Positions 9,102 to 17,076 are shown, counted from the stretch's first letter. The stretch is DNA of 64,000 bases from Pseudomonas gingeri (GCF_013385425.1 NZ_JACAQA010000002.1:426853-490852); one strand, 5' to 3'. Notes: generated from the sequence alone by a model not told the origin. Program-made: numbers and translations.

Positions 9102-10862
9102 TCAAAATGACCAGCTGAGATTGAAGCCAGCAGTCACATCGGCCGTCTCAAAGTTCTTGGGTTTCATAAGTGGTTGGCCAAGGAACAGGTCGTAGGACAC
9201 CTGCTTGTAGCCACCGCGCATACCGACCACCGCACCGGCGAGTCGATTCCCGGACAGGTACTGGGCGGAGTGTCCGCCGACCTCGCCATAATCGACGCCG
9301 AGATAGAGTTCCTGGCTGTTCTGGAAGACAAACCAGCCCAGGTCATTGCGCAAGGTCCAGCCCCGCTCGGCGGAGAGGATCTGTTCGCCATCGAACCCGC
9401 GGACGCTGTAGCGCCCCCCGATGGAGAAGCGATCCTGGGCCACCAGCGGCGAGCGGTTCCATTGGCTACGCCAGGCGCCGATGTAGCGAAATTGCTGTGT
9501 CCCGATACGGAATGGGCTTTGCAGTTGAGCGCTGGCGCTGATGATCTTCGACCGTGAAGTCCCCTCGTCGAGGTCTTCTTCCGGTGCGCGCAAGGCATGG
9601 AACGCCCCGGTACCGCGTCGATAGCTCAAGCCCAGATCCAGGGTGTTGCTGCCAATGAACTCGCGATGATCCAGCCCCATCTGCCACCCGGCCATGCGCC
9701 GGCGCTGCACTTCAATTTCGGTGTCATCGATGTAATTGCTGGAAGTCCGCGTCCAGCCACTGACCCAGGCCGACGTCTTGCGCACGGCGTCACGGTAGAG
9801 CAGTCGAGAAAGTTTCAGTTCGTTGTTGTTACTGTGACCCTGATAGTCATAACTCTGATTGTTCCCGGCCACGGTCTGGTGATAGTCGTACTCGCTGGAG
9901 GTCAGCCCCAGTTGCCAGTAGTCGTACGGCAGCGAGTAGTACAGGGTGTGCCCTTCGGAACCGCGATCACCACTTTTGCCACCGCCCAGGTTGTGGCTGA
10001 AACTGGCATAGAACAGGTCATTGAGACTCAGCGGATTGTCCAGCGACAACGCGACGTTGCCCTGATACCTGCCGGTGTCCTTGCTGCCCGAGTCGTCCAT
10101 CGACAGGCTCACGCGCGCAATGGAAGCTTGCTTCCAGAGGATCACCACATCGCTTTCACCCGGTTTGGCGTCGGTGTCGGTTGCCGGCGTGATCTGCACG
10201 TCGGCCTCGGCCGTGGGCACCCGTTTGAAGTTCTCCAGCGCCTGTTCAATATCCCGCAGGTTCAGCAGCTCACCGGGTTGGGCGGGCATGGCGTTCCACA
10301 GTGTCGCCCGCGACGGGGTGCCGTCGGCAAACCGGATATGTTTGATGCGTCCCGGAATCAGTACCAGGGAAAGCGTCCCCTGGCTCAGGTCCTGAGGTGC
10401 GGCCAGCACCCGCGTGGTGACGAAGCCCCGCGCAATGATCAGGTTCTGTATGCGCTTCATGGTCAGGTTGATGCCCGCGGCACCCAGGCAACGACCTAGT
10501 GCGGGATCAGACGCCGGGTTGGCGGCACGCAGGGCCCACTGGAAAGCCGCCGAATCCTCGCCTTCGAGCACAATATGGCGAATGGTGAAGCAGGGCGTTT
10601 CATGGGTCGGCAGCAGACCCTGGCCATCATCGGCGGAAGCCTTGAGGCGTACGTCAGGGGAGGAGTCGAGCTGCTCACGCAGGACCCGTTCGCGCTCTTG
10701 CTGGCGCAGCAACGGCTGTTCCGGTGCCGCCGGCTCGGCCGCCATGGCCGTGAGGCTGGCGGACAGGCTGATGATTGCGAAGGGGTACAACGAATGTTGC
10801 AAAACTGACCGACCGGTCACGCAGGCGCGCAACCGGGCACACAAACGAGGCTTGAAAAACAC
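9102..10862 (-). CDS. ShlB/FhaC/CdiB-type outer membrane TpsB transporter
   Basis: 586-residue outer-membrane translocator that exports the TpsA partner. Seen: a hydrophobic signal segment ending near AMAAEPA (residue ~42), a Q/E/R-rich plug-helix region (QQERERVLREQL), two POTRA-like segments (about 90-250) and a C-terminal 16-strand barrel with the conserved lid-loop motif VRGF at 487-490 inside SIGGRYSVRGFDGE. It ends in aromatic Phe (WSF), as expected for BAM insertion. Start is GTG at 10862, preceded by AGGGA. Its stop overlaps the start region of the acyltransferase gene, so transporter, acyltransferase and exoprotein form one transcription unit. Confidence 0.92.
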   Translation of the reverse strand: MFFKPRLCARLRACVTGRSVLQHSLYPFAIISLSASLTAMAAEPAAPEQPLLRQQERERVLREQLDSSPDVRLKASADDGQGLLPTHETPCFTIRHIVLEGEDSAAFQWALRAANPASDPALGRCLGAAGINLTMKRIQNLIIARGFVTTRVLAAPQDLSQGTLSLVLIPGRIKHIRFADGTPSRATLWNAMPAQPGELLNLRDIEQALENFKRVPTAEADVQITPATDTDAKPGESDVVILWKQASIARVSLSMDDSGSKDTGRYQGNVALSLDNPLSLNDLFYASFSHNLGGGKSGDRGSEGHTLYYSLPYDYWQLGLTSSEYDYHQTVAGNNQSYDYQGHSNNNELKLSRLLYRDAVRKTSAWVSGWTRTSSNYIDDTEIEVQRRRMAGWQMGLDHREFIGSNTLDLGLSYRRGTGAFHALRAPEEDLDEGTSRSKIISASAQLQSPFRIGTQQFRYIGAWRSQWNRSPLVAQDRFSIGGRYSVRGFDGEQILSAERGWTLRNDLGWFVFQNSQELYLGVDYGEVGGHSAQYLSGNRLAGAVVGMRGGYKQVSYDLFLGQPLMKPKNFETADVTAGFNLSWSF

Positions 10863-11108
10863 AACACATCCCTGAGAATAAAACTTCCTGCAACGCGCCG
10901 TTAATCAGCGCCTTGTCGAACAGCTGTAATGAAAAACCGACAAACCAGAAACAATTAGATACATCAACTCAGAAAAGTTCCGCGCCCCAGAGAAACAAAA
11001 GAACCGGCGACGACAAACCAGCACAAGCCAAAATCCACCCGTGGCGTCGCAAAGCCCTCCTTCGCCCCTTAGAATGTCGGCATCCGGTTCAGTTCAAGGA
11101 CAGTGTCG
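10863..11108. other. Intergenic region between divergent TPS operon and AraC gene
   Basis: About 245 bases between divergent genes, expected to hold both promoters. AGGGA precedes the transporter GTG on the minus strand, and AAGGA at 11096-11100 precedes the ATG of the regulator. No convincing promoter hexamers, inverted repeats or terminators were recognised. The regulator may control the TPS operon, but only the divergent layout supports this. Confidence 0.4.
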
Positions 11109-12014
11109 ATGTCGAGTTCCTCCCGTGTGCGCACCTATGGCATGCAGCAACGCAGCGACCGCCCGGACTTCTATATCCGTGACAAACAGGCCCGCCCGGC
11201 CATCGTCACCCCGCACCGACATGACTACTTCCAGATCCAGATCAACCTGGGCGGCGACACCGTGCAGCACATCGGCGGCGCCATCCGGCCTTATCCGCGC
11301 CAGGCCCTGGCGTTTATCCTGCCCCATCGCCTGCACCTGATCCCGCACCCGGAAGACGGCAACTTTGTCCTGATCAACTTTTCCCAGGTGTTTTTCCTGC
11401 CCCACCTGCATTGCGACCCGTTGGATCTGGAGGACCTCTCCATCCATGACCTGCCGGAGCTATCACCGTTCCAGCATCAGGAGCACCTGGATTTTATCCT
11501 CGCCGACCATGACTTCGCCGAAGTCCTGCTCCTGCTGGAAAAGATGCGCGAGCTGGATCAGGGTCGCGATCTTGGCACCCGCCAGGCGCTCAAGGGCTGC
11601 CTGCTGCAACTGACCGGCAAGATCTGCAGCCTGTATGCAGACGAGTTGCAGGCCCTGTCGGCGAACAAGGCGGCACGACGCGGCCGACGGGATGCACTGG
11701 CGCGGGTCTCGAGTTATCTGCGCGAGCATATCGCCGACCCGGCGCTGAACCTCAAGGACACCGCCGAGGCGGCCTTTCTGTCGCCCAACTACCTGACCCA
11801 CTTGCTGCGCAAGGAAACCGGCAGCACCTTCTCGGAGCTGGTCCTGGAACGCCGCATGCGCCTGGCACGCACGCACCTGCTCAACAGCGAAAAGCCGGTG
11901 AGCCAGATTGCGCAACTGTGTGGTTTTGCCGACGAGGCCTACTTTTCACGCCGTTTCAAGGCCACCCAGGGCCTGCCACCGGGGCAGTTTCGGCGCCGGC
12001 GGCAAGAATCCTGA
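11109..12014 (+). CDS. AraC-family transcriptional regulator with cupin-like N-terminus
   Basis: 301-residue regulator. The N-terminal half has a cupin-like start (PHRHDYFQIQINLGG, PHRLHLIPH) that probably binds an effector. The C-terminal ~100 residues hold the double helix-turn-helix: LNLKDTAEAAFLSPNYLTHL followed by the AraC signature KPVSQIAQLCGFADEAYFSRRFK. ATG at 11109 is chosen because AAGGA lies eight bases upstream; a GTG at 11103 would be too close. It is divergent from the TPS operon and ends two bases from the stop of rtcA, so the two genes converge without a visible terminator. The effector and target are unknown. Confidence 0.88.
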   Translation: MSSSSRVRTYGMQQRSDRPDFYIRDKQARPAIVTPHRHDYFQIQINLGGDTVQHIGGAIRPYPRQALAFILPHRLHLIPHPEDGNFVLINFSQVFFLPHLHCDPLDLEDLSIHDLPELSPFQHQEHLDFILADHDFAEVLLLLEKMRELDQGRDLGTRQALKGCLLQLTGKICSLYADELQALSANKAARRGRRDALARVSSYLREHIADPALNLKDTAEAAFLSPNYLTHLLRKETGSTFSELVLERRMRLARTHLLNSEKPVSQIAQLCGFADEAYFSRRFKATQGLPPGQFRRRRQES

Positions 12015-12015
12015 A

Positions 12016-13038
12016 TCAGGCGCGACACTCGACGTGCAACACCCCGTCCGCCGCTGTCGTACAGGTAATCCTCAGCGGCAGAAAACTCTCGATCACGCGA
12101 ATATTGCTGTGCAGATGCTCGGTCATGCCGGGCGTAGTGAAACGCCCGCCACCGGCCAGGGCCATGGGCAACAGCAACTGATCGGCCAGGTGTTCGCCTA
12201 CCGCGGCGCTGCTGTTCAACCAGCGTCTGGCAGACTCAACCGCTTCGTCCGCCACGGCCTCGGCCCGCAAGCGGGCTTGCCCGAATGCGCTGAACACCTC
12301 GGTCACCTGCTCACAGCGGTATTCCAGCAACAGCGCGTTGCCGGGACCTTCAGCCGGATCGATCAGCACTGTACGACTCGATTCACCCGGAAAGTCCAGG
12401 CGACTGCCAACCCTGGCCAACTCGCGCTCGGCCACGGATTCGGCAACCCCGCTGAGTAATACGCAGGCTTCGCGTGCAAGCACAACCCCGCGCTCATTCA
12501 GCTGCAAAGCCTTCAACGACGAAGGCTGGATAAAGGCCTCCAGTTCGCCGCCGCCAGCTGGCACAAAACCGTGGCGCGAGAGCTGCAGCTCGACCTTCGC
12601 CTCCATCCGCCGCAACAGAGGCAACCAGGCACGCTCGAGAAACTCGAACGGCGGCGCCAATGGATTATGAGTGCCGCCCGTAATAACCACACGACTCGGC
12701 GCGGGTGCCTGCAATAACGCAGGCAACAGGGTTTGCAGCACCAACGTGCAGCTCCCTGCCGTACCGATAGCGAAGCGAAAATCCCCACCACGAATCGGAC
12801 CCGGCTCGAAATACAGGCTTTGCGAACCGAGTTGCGCGCCCTCCACCTTCGCCCCACACACCTCGGCGGATGCCAGCACCGCCGCCAGGTGTTGGCGCAT
12901 CAAACCGGGACGGCTGCGCTTTGCCCGAATATTGCCGATCCGCAGCGCCCGCCCCGTCACCATCGACAGACTCAGCCCGCTACGCAATACCTGCCCGCCT
13001 CCCATGACGCCATCCAGGTCAATCACATCCCTTTCCAT
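12016..13038 (-). CDS. rtcA: RNA 3'-terminal phosphate cyclase RtcA
   Basis: 340-residue RtcA, which uses ATP to convert RNA 3'-phosphate ends to 2',3'-cyclic phosphate through a covalent His-AMP. Seen: GVMGGGQVLRSGLSLS at the N-terminus, RSRPGLMRQHL, the GTAGSCTLVLQTLLP core, GGTHNPLAPP, FVPAGGGELE, and TEHLHSNI near the C-terminus; the nucleophile should be H308, from the family pattern HxxSN. Full length. AAGGAAGGAT lies directly before the ATG. It is the last gene of the rsr-rtcB-nucleotidyltransferase-rtcA operon, ten bases after the previous stop. Confidence 0.96.
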   Translation of the reverse strand: MERDVIDLDGVMGGGQVLRSGLSLSMVTGRALRIGNIRAKRSRPGLMRQHLAAVLASAEVCGAKVEGAQLGSQSLYFEPGPIRGGDFRFAIGTAGSCTLVLQTLLPALLQAPAPSRVVITGGTHNPLAPPFEFLERAWLPLLRRMEAKVELQLSRHGFVPAGGGELEAFIQPSSLKALQLNERGVVLAREACVLLSGVAESVAERELARVGSRLDFPGESSRTVLIDPAEGPGNALLLEYRCEQVTEVFSAFGQARLRAEAVADEAVESARRWLNSSAAVGEHLADQLLLPMALAGGGRFTTPGMTEHLHSNIRVIESFLPLRITCTTAADGVLHVECRA

Positions 13039-13047
13039 ATCCTTCCT

Positions 13048-13836
13048 TCATGCATAGCTGTAAACCATTTCCCTCAGGTAGCGATCCAGCCGTTGACTGT
13101 CTTCAGTGGTACGCGGCAATACCGGTACCGGACGCTCCAATTGTGTTTCGATAAACCCGTGCAGCGCCGGACGCCGAGGGCCGTAGGCGGATTCATCCGC
13201 ACTGCGCTTAAGCCGCAGTAACTCGTCAACTTCCTCCAGCAACAGCGGATCGTCGACGGTCTTGAGCAGGGCATCGAACGTCATGGGCGGGCGACCCAAT
13301 CCCATGTCGATCCAGCGCACCGCCAACAAAGGTCGCAGCACGTAGAAATATTTCTTGAAACGCACTGTCTCGCCTTGCAAGTAGCCGCGGAAGTTTTTCC
13401 TGGCCATCGACAGGTAGTGATTGCGCGCGGCTGGCGGGCTATAGAACGCTTCAGCCAGTTCACGCAACGATCGGGTCGCGACCTCTTCGCTGTGATACAC
13501 CAAGGGCGAGTCGAGCCATTCGAGCAAGGTCGGGTTGGACTTGCGCAACAACCCGAGGGTCTTGCGCAGCTCCCAGCCGCTGATATCCAGCTCGTCGTCC
13601 AAAGGCCGCTCGATCACATCCCGAGCCTCACTGACCTGGATGAACCAGTCCGGTTTTTCCACATAGACAAACCGCACATCGTAATCACTGTCCGTCGACG
13701 AAAAGCCCCAGGCGCGGCTGCCGGACTCGCAGGCATACAGCACCTTGACGTTGCGCTCGCGCTCTATCCGCGCAAGCTCCTCCAGCACCCGGGCGCGCAT
13801 GGCGCTATCCAGCGGGTGACGTTCTGCATGTTCCAT
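13048..13836 (-). CDS. RtcB-linked nucleotidyltransferase (COG3541-like)
   Basis: 262-residue protein of the Pol-beta nucleotidyltransferase superfamily. Seen: YACESGSRAWGFSSTDSDYD (residues 34-53), which gives the GS motif and a DxD metal pair (D51, D53), followed by VRFVYV. The remainder (LRKTLGLLRKSNPTLLEWL, ARNHYLSMARKNFRGYL, KKYFYVLRPLLAVRW) is helical and typical of the YcgL-like COG3541 group. AAAGGA precedes the ATG. It lies between rtcB and rtcA with 22- and 9-base gaps, so it is co-transcribed with RNA ligation genes. An RNA 3'-end or nucleotide-adding role is inferred from this position; its substrate is not evident. Confidence 0.85.
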   Translation of the reverse strand: MEHAERHPLDSAMRARVLEELARIERERNVKVLYACESGSRAWGFSSTDSDYDVRFVYVEKPDWFIQVSEARDVIERPLDDELDISGWELRKTLGLLRKSNPTLLEWLDSPLVYHSEEVATRSLRELAEAFYSPPAARNHYLSMARKNFRGYLQGETVRFKKYFYVLRPLLAVRWIDMGLGRPPMTFDALLKTVDDPLLLEEVDELLRLKRSADESAYGPRRPALHGFIETQLERPVPVLPRTTEDSQRLDRYLREMVYSYA

Positions 13837-13858
13837 CTTTATTTCCTTTCAATCCGCT

Positions 13859-15085
13859 CTATCCCTTTACACACACCACCTGCCGCAAGGTGTGCAGCAC
13901 TTCCACCAACTCGCGCTGGGCGTGCATGACCTGGTCAATGTCCTTGTAGGCCATCGGAATCTCATCGATCACCGCCGCGTCCTTGCGGCACTCCACGTGG
14001 GCCGTTGCCCGGATCTGGTCCTCGACAGTGAACAGTTGCTTGGCCCGGGTACGGCTCATCGTCCGTCCGGCGCCATGGCTGCAGGAGCAAAACGACTCTT
14101 CGTTGCCCAGCCCGCGCACAATGAAGCTCTTGGCCCCCATGGAACCTGGAATGATCCCCAGTTCGCCCTTCTTCGCCGACACCGCCCCCTTGCGGGTCAC
14201 CAGAACCTCTTCACCGAAGTGCCGCTCCTTCTGCACATAGTTGTGATGGCAGTTCACCGCCTCCAGCGCTACATCAAAGGGCTTGCTGATCACCTGGCGT
14301 GTCGCCGCGATCACTGCCTGCATCATCAGCGCACGGTTCTGCCGGGCGAAATCCTGGGCCCAGCCGACGGCTTCGACATAATCGTCGAAATGCTGGCTGC
14401 CCTCTTCAAAGTACGCCAGGTCCCGATCCGGCAGGTTGGCGATATGCTCGCGCATATCGGCCCGGGCCATCTCGATGAACAAGTTGCCGATGGCGTTGCC
14501 GACGCCACGCGAACCGCTGTGCAACATGAACCAGACGCGGTTCGCCTCATCCAGACAGACTTCGATGAAGTGATTGCCTGAACCCAGCGTCCCCAAGTGG
14601 CTGCGGTTATTGCTCTTCGCAAGCTTGGGATACTTGTCGGTGATCGCCTTGAACCGCGACTCCAGCGCCGACCACGCCAGATCAGCCGCGCTCGGAACAT
14701 GATCCCAGGCGCCCTTATCTCGACCGCCGCGAGTACCGCTACGCCCATGGGGCACTGCCCGCTCGATGGCCGTGCGCAAACCATGCAGGTTGTCCGGCAG
14801 ATCACTGGCGGTCAGCGAGGTGCAGGCGGCAATCATGCCGCAGCCAATATCAACGCCGACCGCCGCCGGGATAATCGCGCCCATTGTGGGAATCACACTG
14901 CCAATGGTCGAGCCCTTGCCCAGGTGCACGTCCGGCATCACCGCCATATGTTTGAAGATGAACGGCATCTTTGCCGTATTCATCAGTTGCTCACGGGCCT
15001 CTGGCTCGACCGGGACGCCCTGGGTCCAGAGTTTGATCGGCTTGCCGTTGGCGACTTCGAGCAAGGTGTAGGTCTGGTCTTGCAT
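13859..15085 (-). CDS. rtcB: RNA-splicing ligase RtcB
   Basis: 408-residue GTP- and Mn-dependent ligase joining RNA 2',3'-cyclic phosphate or 3'-phosphate ends to 5'-OH ends. Seen: FKHMAVMPDVHLGKGSTIGS, the metal-binding VGVDIGCGM (D79, C82), GSGNHFIEV, HSGSRGVGNAIG, NCHHNYVQ and SCSHGAGRTMSR with the guanylylated His at H337, the same number as in E. coli. Length equals E. coli RtcB. The frame stays open upstream to about 15391, but ATG at 15085 has AGGAA nine bases before it, while the ATG three codons earlier has no spacing. It follows the Y-RNA-like elements and leads the nucleotidyltransferase and rtcA genes. Confidence 0.97.
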   Translation of the reverse strand: MQDQTYTLLEVANGKPIKLWTQGVPVEPEAREQLMNTAKMPFIFKHMAVMPDVHLGKGSTIGSVIPTMGAIIPAAVGVDIGCGMIAACTSLTASDLPDNLHGLRTAIERAVPHGRSGTRGGRDKGAWDHVPSAADLAWSALESRFKAITDKYPKLAKSNNRSHLGTLGSGNHFIEVCLDEANRVWFMLHSGSRGVGNAIGNLFIEMARADMREHIANLPDRDLAYFEEGSQHFDDYVEAVGWAQDFARQNRALMMQAVIAATRQVISKPFDVALEAVNCHHNYVQKERHFGEEVLVTRKGAVSAKKGELGIIPGSMGAKSFIVRGLGNEESFCSCSHGAGRTMSRTRAKQLFTVEDQIRATAHVECRKDAAVIDEIPMAYKDIDQVMHAQRELVEVLHTLRQVVCVKG

Positions 15086-15132
15086 ATTCTTCATTTCCTG
15101 ATGGCCAAAACACTGGCCTTGTCCTGGGTTAA

Positions 15133-15249
15133 CGGCGACAACAAAGGGGTGAAACAGGCACCGCGCTCTGACCACTGAGCTATTACCTTGCGGCAAGCGG
15201 GAATCGAACCCACCACCACGGCGTACTGTAGTTCCACCGGCATTCGCCG
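15133..15249 (-). ncRNA. Y-RNA-like element 3 with tRNA-mimic module
   Basis: Structured RNA between rsr and rtcB. Outer stem CGGCGA (15249-15244) pairs with TCGCCG (15138-15133). Then come ATGCC, a 7-bp helix GGTGGAA (15238-15232) with TTTCACC (15154-15148), a CTA bulge, and CAG/CTG. The 3' spacer is CCTTTGTTG. Inside lies a tRNA-like part: a T-arm-like hairpin at 15213-15197 (5-bp stem, loop TTCGATT), directly followed by TTGCC-GCAA-GGTAA (15196-15183), then a D-arm-like hairpin GCTC-AGTGGTCA-GAGC (15180-15165). The T-arm precedes the D-arm, so this is not a normal tRNA. Known family: YrlA-type Y RNAs encoded beside rsr. Exact ends and function are inferred. Confidence 0.72.
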
Positions 15250-15271
15250 GAGTAAAACCATCAATCAAAGC

Positions 15272-15358
15272 GGTACGACAAGAAGAAGTGACTGATCCGT
15301 GTTTCCACGGGCCGGACTTGAGCCGGCATTCAGATGTACAGCCACGGGCATTCGTACC
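15272..15358 (-). ncRNA. Y-RNA-like element 2 with partial tRNA-mimic module
   Basis: Second of three related structures. Outer stem GGTACGA (15358-15352) pairs with TCGTACC (15278-15272). ATGCC follows, then helix GTGGCTG (15345-15339) with CAGTCAC (15294-15288) and a 3-base bulge TAC. The 3' spacer is TTCTTCTTG. Inside is a T-arm-like hairpin at 15327-15311 (GCCGG, loop CTCAAGT, CCGGC), immediately followed by CCGTG-GAAA-CACGG at 15310-15297, a 5-bp helix with a GNRA loop. Spacing and helix lengths equal those of element 3, with different bases. No clear D-arm hairpin is present. Boundaries are the outer stem only. Confidence 0.65.
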
Positions 15359-15365
15359 TTCGTTA

Positions 15366-15421
15366 CAACTGACAAGGGTGTGGTGAGACATCTTCGATGT
15401 AGTCCCACCGGCATTCAGTTG
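15366..15421 (-). ncRNA. Y-RNA-like element 1, bulged helix without tRNA-like part
   Basis: First of the three structures after rsr. Outer stem CAACTGA (15421-15415) pairs with TCAGTTG (15372-15366). ATGCC follows, then GGTGGGA (15409-15403) pairs with TCTCACC (15388-15382), a CTA bulge (15402-15400), CATC/GATG, and a GAA loop. The 3' spacer is ACACCCTTG. It has the same frame as elements 2 and 3 but is capped by a short loop instead of the T-arm module. It may be a protein-binding-only version or a minimal relative of YrlB; that is inference. Confidence 0.55.
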
Positions 15422-15441
15422 CCACGAAATTCAGCATCGTT

Positions 15442-15466
15442 GCATCCACACCTTTCGGGCGGATGC
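15442..15466 (-). other. Hairpin just after rsr stop
   Basis: GCATCC (15466-15461) pairs with GGATGC (15447-15442), with a further GCC/GGT pairing around a CGAAA loop. It lies seven bases after the rsr stop and before the first Y-RNA-like element. There is no T-run, so it is more likely a processing or mRNA-protecting hairpin than a terminator. Confidence 0.45.
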
Positions 15467-15473
15467 GTCTTTG

Positions 15474-17018
15474 TCATATCGACATGGCGTCAATCACCTT
15501 CACCCAGTGCCGCGCCCCGTAGGAGCCCTCGGTGAACTGGCTGATGACATCGAACACCGCGTCACTGAAACCGCCGACATTCAAGATGTCTGGCCGGTCC
15601 GGTGCCTGGGTGGTCACACCGGGCTGCATGTCGATACAGATCAACTGCGCATTCGGATTTACCTGGCGGATACGCTCCCATTGCCGCATCGTTTCCGTAG
15701 CGCCATAACGTCGTTCATCCATCCAGGACTCGTTATCCGACACCAGAATCAAGGTGTCCACCCAGGCCCTTTCATCAGCCAACTGCGCCAGCGGTGCCGA
15801 GCAACAGGTGCCCCCGCCACCGATGGCGGCGAGCTTCTGGGCATTGCTCATCACACTGTCCCGTGGATTGAGCCGCACCTTCACCACCTCGTTCTCGAAC
15901 GGCATCACCCTCGCCTCCGGTGTCTTGCGCAATATGGCCGCCGCGATCAGTGCCGCCACATCGATGCAACGCACAGCCGTGGTCGCCCCCTGGCGACAGC
16001 CGGTGACCGGGTTGTGCATCGAACCCGAGACATCCGGGCAGATCACCACCGAGCCCCGCAACACCGGGACATTGCCCAGGGACAGCTCCAACGCATCCTG
16101 CAATGCCTCACGGATCACCTGCGGCACTTCGGCGCCGGTCATCTGGTAGGCCGCGAGCAACTGGTATGGATAAACCCTCGCCTTGGCCACGGCCTCCGGG
16201 TCCGCCAGTCGCGCCGCAACAGCTGTGGCACAACCCTGGACCTCAAAGGCACCGTGGCGAGCCAATGTGTTCAGGTTCATCCGCAAAGCCTGCCAGCCCA
16301 TGCTCATGGCCAGCGCAGCCCACTGGTGCTTCAGCGTCTCGTTGCCAAGCAACTGGAACGGCACCTGAGGCAGTTGCCGGGTCGCACCGCCGCGAAACTC
16401 CAGCAGCGAGCGAGTCAACGGTGGCAAGGTGTCGATTGCCACGGGCTTGCCGAGGACCCAGGCAAAGAATGCTCCACGCCAGGCTTCACTTGGCTTGGGA
16501 TGAACCATCTTGAGCACATCCGCCAGCGAGGGCTGATTACCCACTGATGCTTGCAGTAACTGCTGCTCGCTGGCCGTGTTCAGCCACTCCTGTACCAATC
16601 GCTTGGGCTGCGAGCCCAGCGACTTGCGCCCGGTGACACCGCTGCGCAGGATCTGTACGAAATTGCGCAACATTTTGCCGCTGTCCACCACCTGTGCGAA
16701 CACCACCGGCAGCATTGTCGAGTGTTGAGCTGCCAGGGCCGCCAGGAGCAACGCCGGCATGTCTTTCATGTGCCCTTTCTGGCGGGCATAAATCGCTGCC
16801 TTGGCGACAAAAACGCTATCAAGTTCGCTCACCCGCTTCAGGACTTCGTCCAGTTGGCTTTCCGCGCTGGCATAGAAGGTTGAGTTCAGGCAACCGGTGA
16901 CGGCCAACTGTGCCAGGGCATGGCGAGCGGTGTAGGCATACGCCGGGGCCTGGGAAGCATTCAGTGTGTCGCACGCTGCCGGCATGGCACGAGCCTGAAA
17001 CAGTTGGGTATTGGCCAT
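15474..17018 (-). CDS. rsr: TROVE-domain Ro60 ortholog Rsr
   Basis: 514-residue bacterial Ro protein, a HEAT-like ring that binds Y RNAs and misfolded RNAs and can direct exonucleases. Seen: an N-terminal TROVE region (ARHALAQLAVTGCLNSTFY, AIYARQKGHMKDMPALLLAALA, FVQILRSGVTGRKSLGSQPKRLVQEWL) and a C-terminal von Willebrand A-like domain with MIDAS motif DVSGSM at 329-334. It is the first gene after a sigma54 promoter at 17061-17076, divergent from rtcR, and is followed by Y-RNA-like elements and rtcB. This matches the rsr-yrl-rtcBA arrangement known from Salmonella, here with an added nucleotidyltransferase gene. Confidence 0.95.
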   Translation of the reverse strand: MANTQLFQARAMPAACDTLNASQAPAYAYTARHALAQLAVTGCLNSTFYASAESQLDEVLKRVSELDSVFVAKAAIYARQKGHMKDMPALLLAALAAQHSTMLPVVFAQVVDSGKMLRNFVQILRSGVTGRKSLGSQPKRLVQEWLNTASEQQLLQASVGNQPSLADVLKMVHPKPSEAWRGAFFAWVLGKPVAIDTLPPLTRSLLEFRGGATRQLPQVPFQLLGNETLKHQWAALAMSMGWQALRMNLNTLARHGAFEVQGCATAVAARLADPEAVAKARVYPYQLLAAYQMTGAEVPQVIREALQDALELSLGNVPVLRGSVVICPDVSGSMHNPVTGCRQGATTAVRCIDVAALIAAAILRKTPEARVMPFENEVVKVRLNPRDSVMSNAQKLAAIGGGGTCCSAPLAQLADERAWVDTLILVSDNESWMDERRYGATETMRQWERIRQVNPNAQLICIDMQPGVTTQAPDRPDILNVGGFSDAVFDVISQFTEGSYGARHWVKVIDAMSI

Positions 17019-17060
17019 CTTGGCATCTCGCTCTGCTGTCTTGTTTGTTGCCAGAGGTAT

Positions 17061-17076
17061 TGCAGACGCTGTGCCA
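17061..17076 (-). promoter_or_regulatory. Sigma54 promoter of the rsr-rtc operon
   Basis: TGGCACAGCGTCTGCA on the minus strand matches the -24/-12 consensus (TGGCAC...TGCA) with the correct GG-to-GC spacing. It lies about 45 bases upstream of the rsr ATG. The flanking 17090-17215 stretch is very AT-rich, suited to bending and to upstream RtcR sites, though no specific repeat was identified. RtcR carries the GAFTGA loop needed for sigma54 contact, so regulator and promoter type agree. Confidence 0.88.

Noticed and set aside
9091..9105. TTG start for the acyltransferase overlapping the transporter stop.
   Set aside because: GGAGG precedes the ATG at 9090 at normal spacing; the TTG has none.
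15165..15213. A tRNA gene.
   Set aside because: T-arm and D-arm are in the wrong order and there is no anticodon arm; the pieces fit a Y-RNA tRNA-mimic module.
15086..15391. N-terminal extension of RtcB by about 100 codons.
   Set aside because: This part is the structured RNA region; E. coli RtcB length and the ribosome site support the start at 15085.
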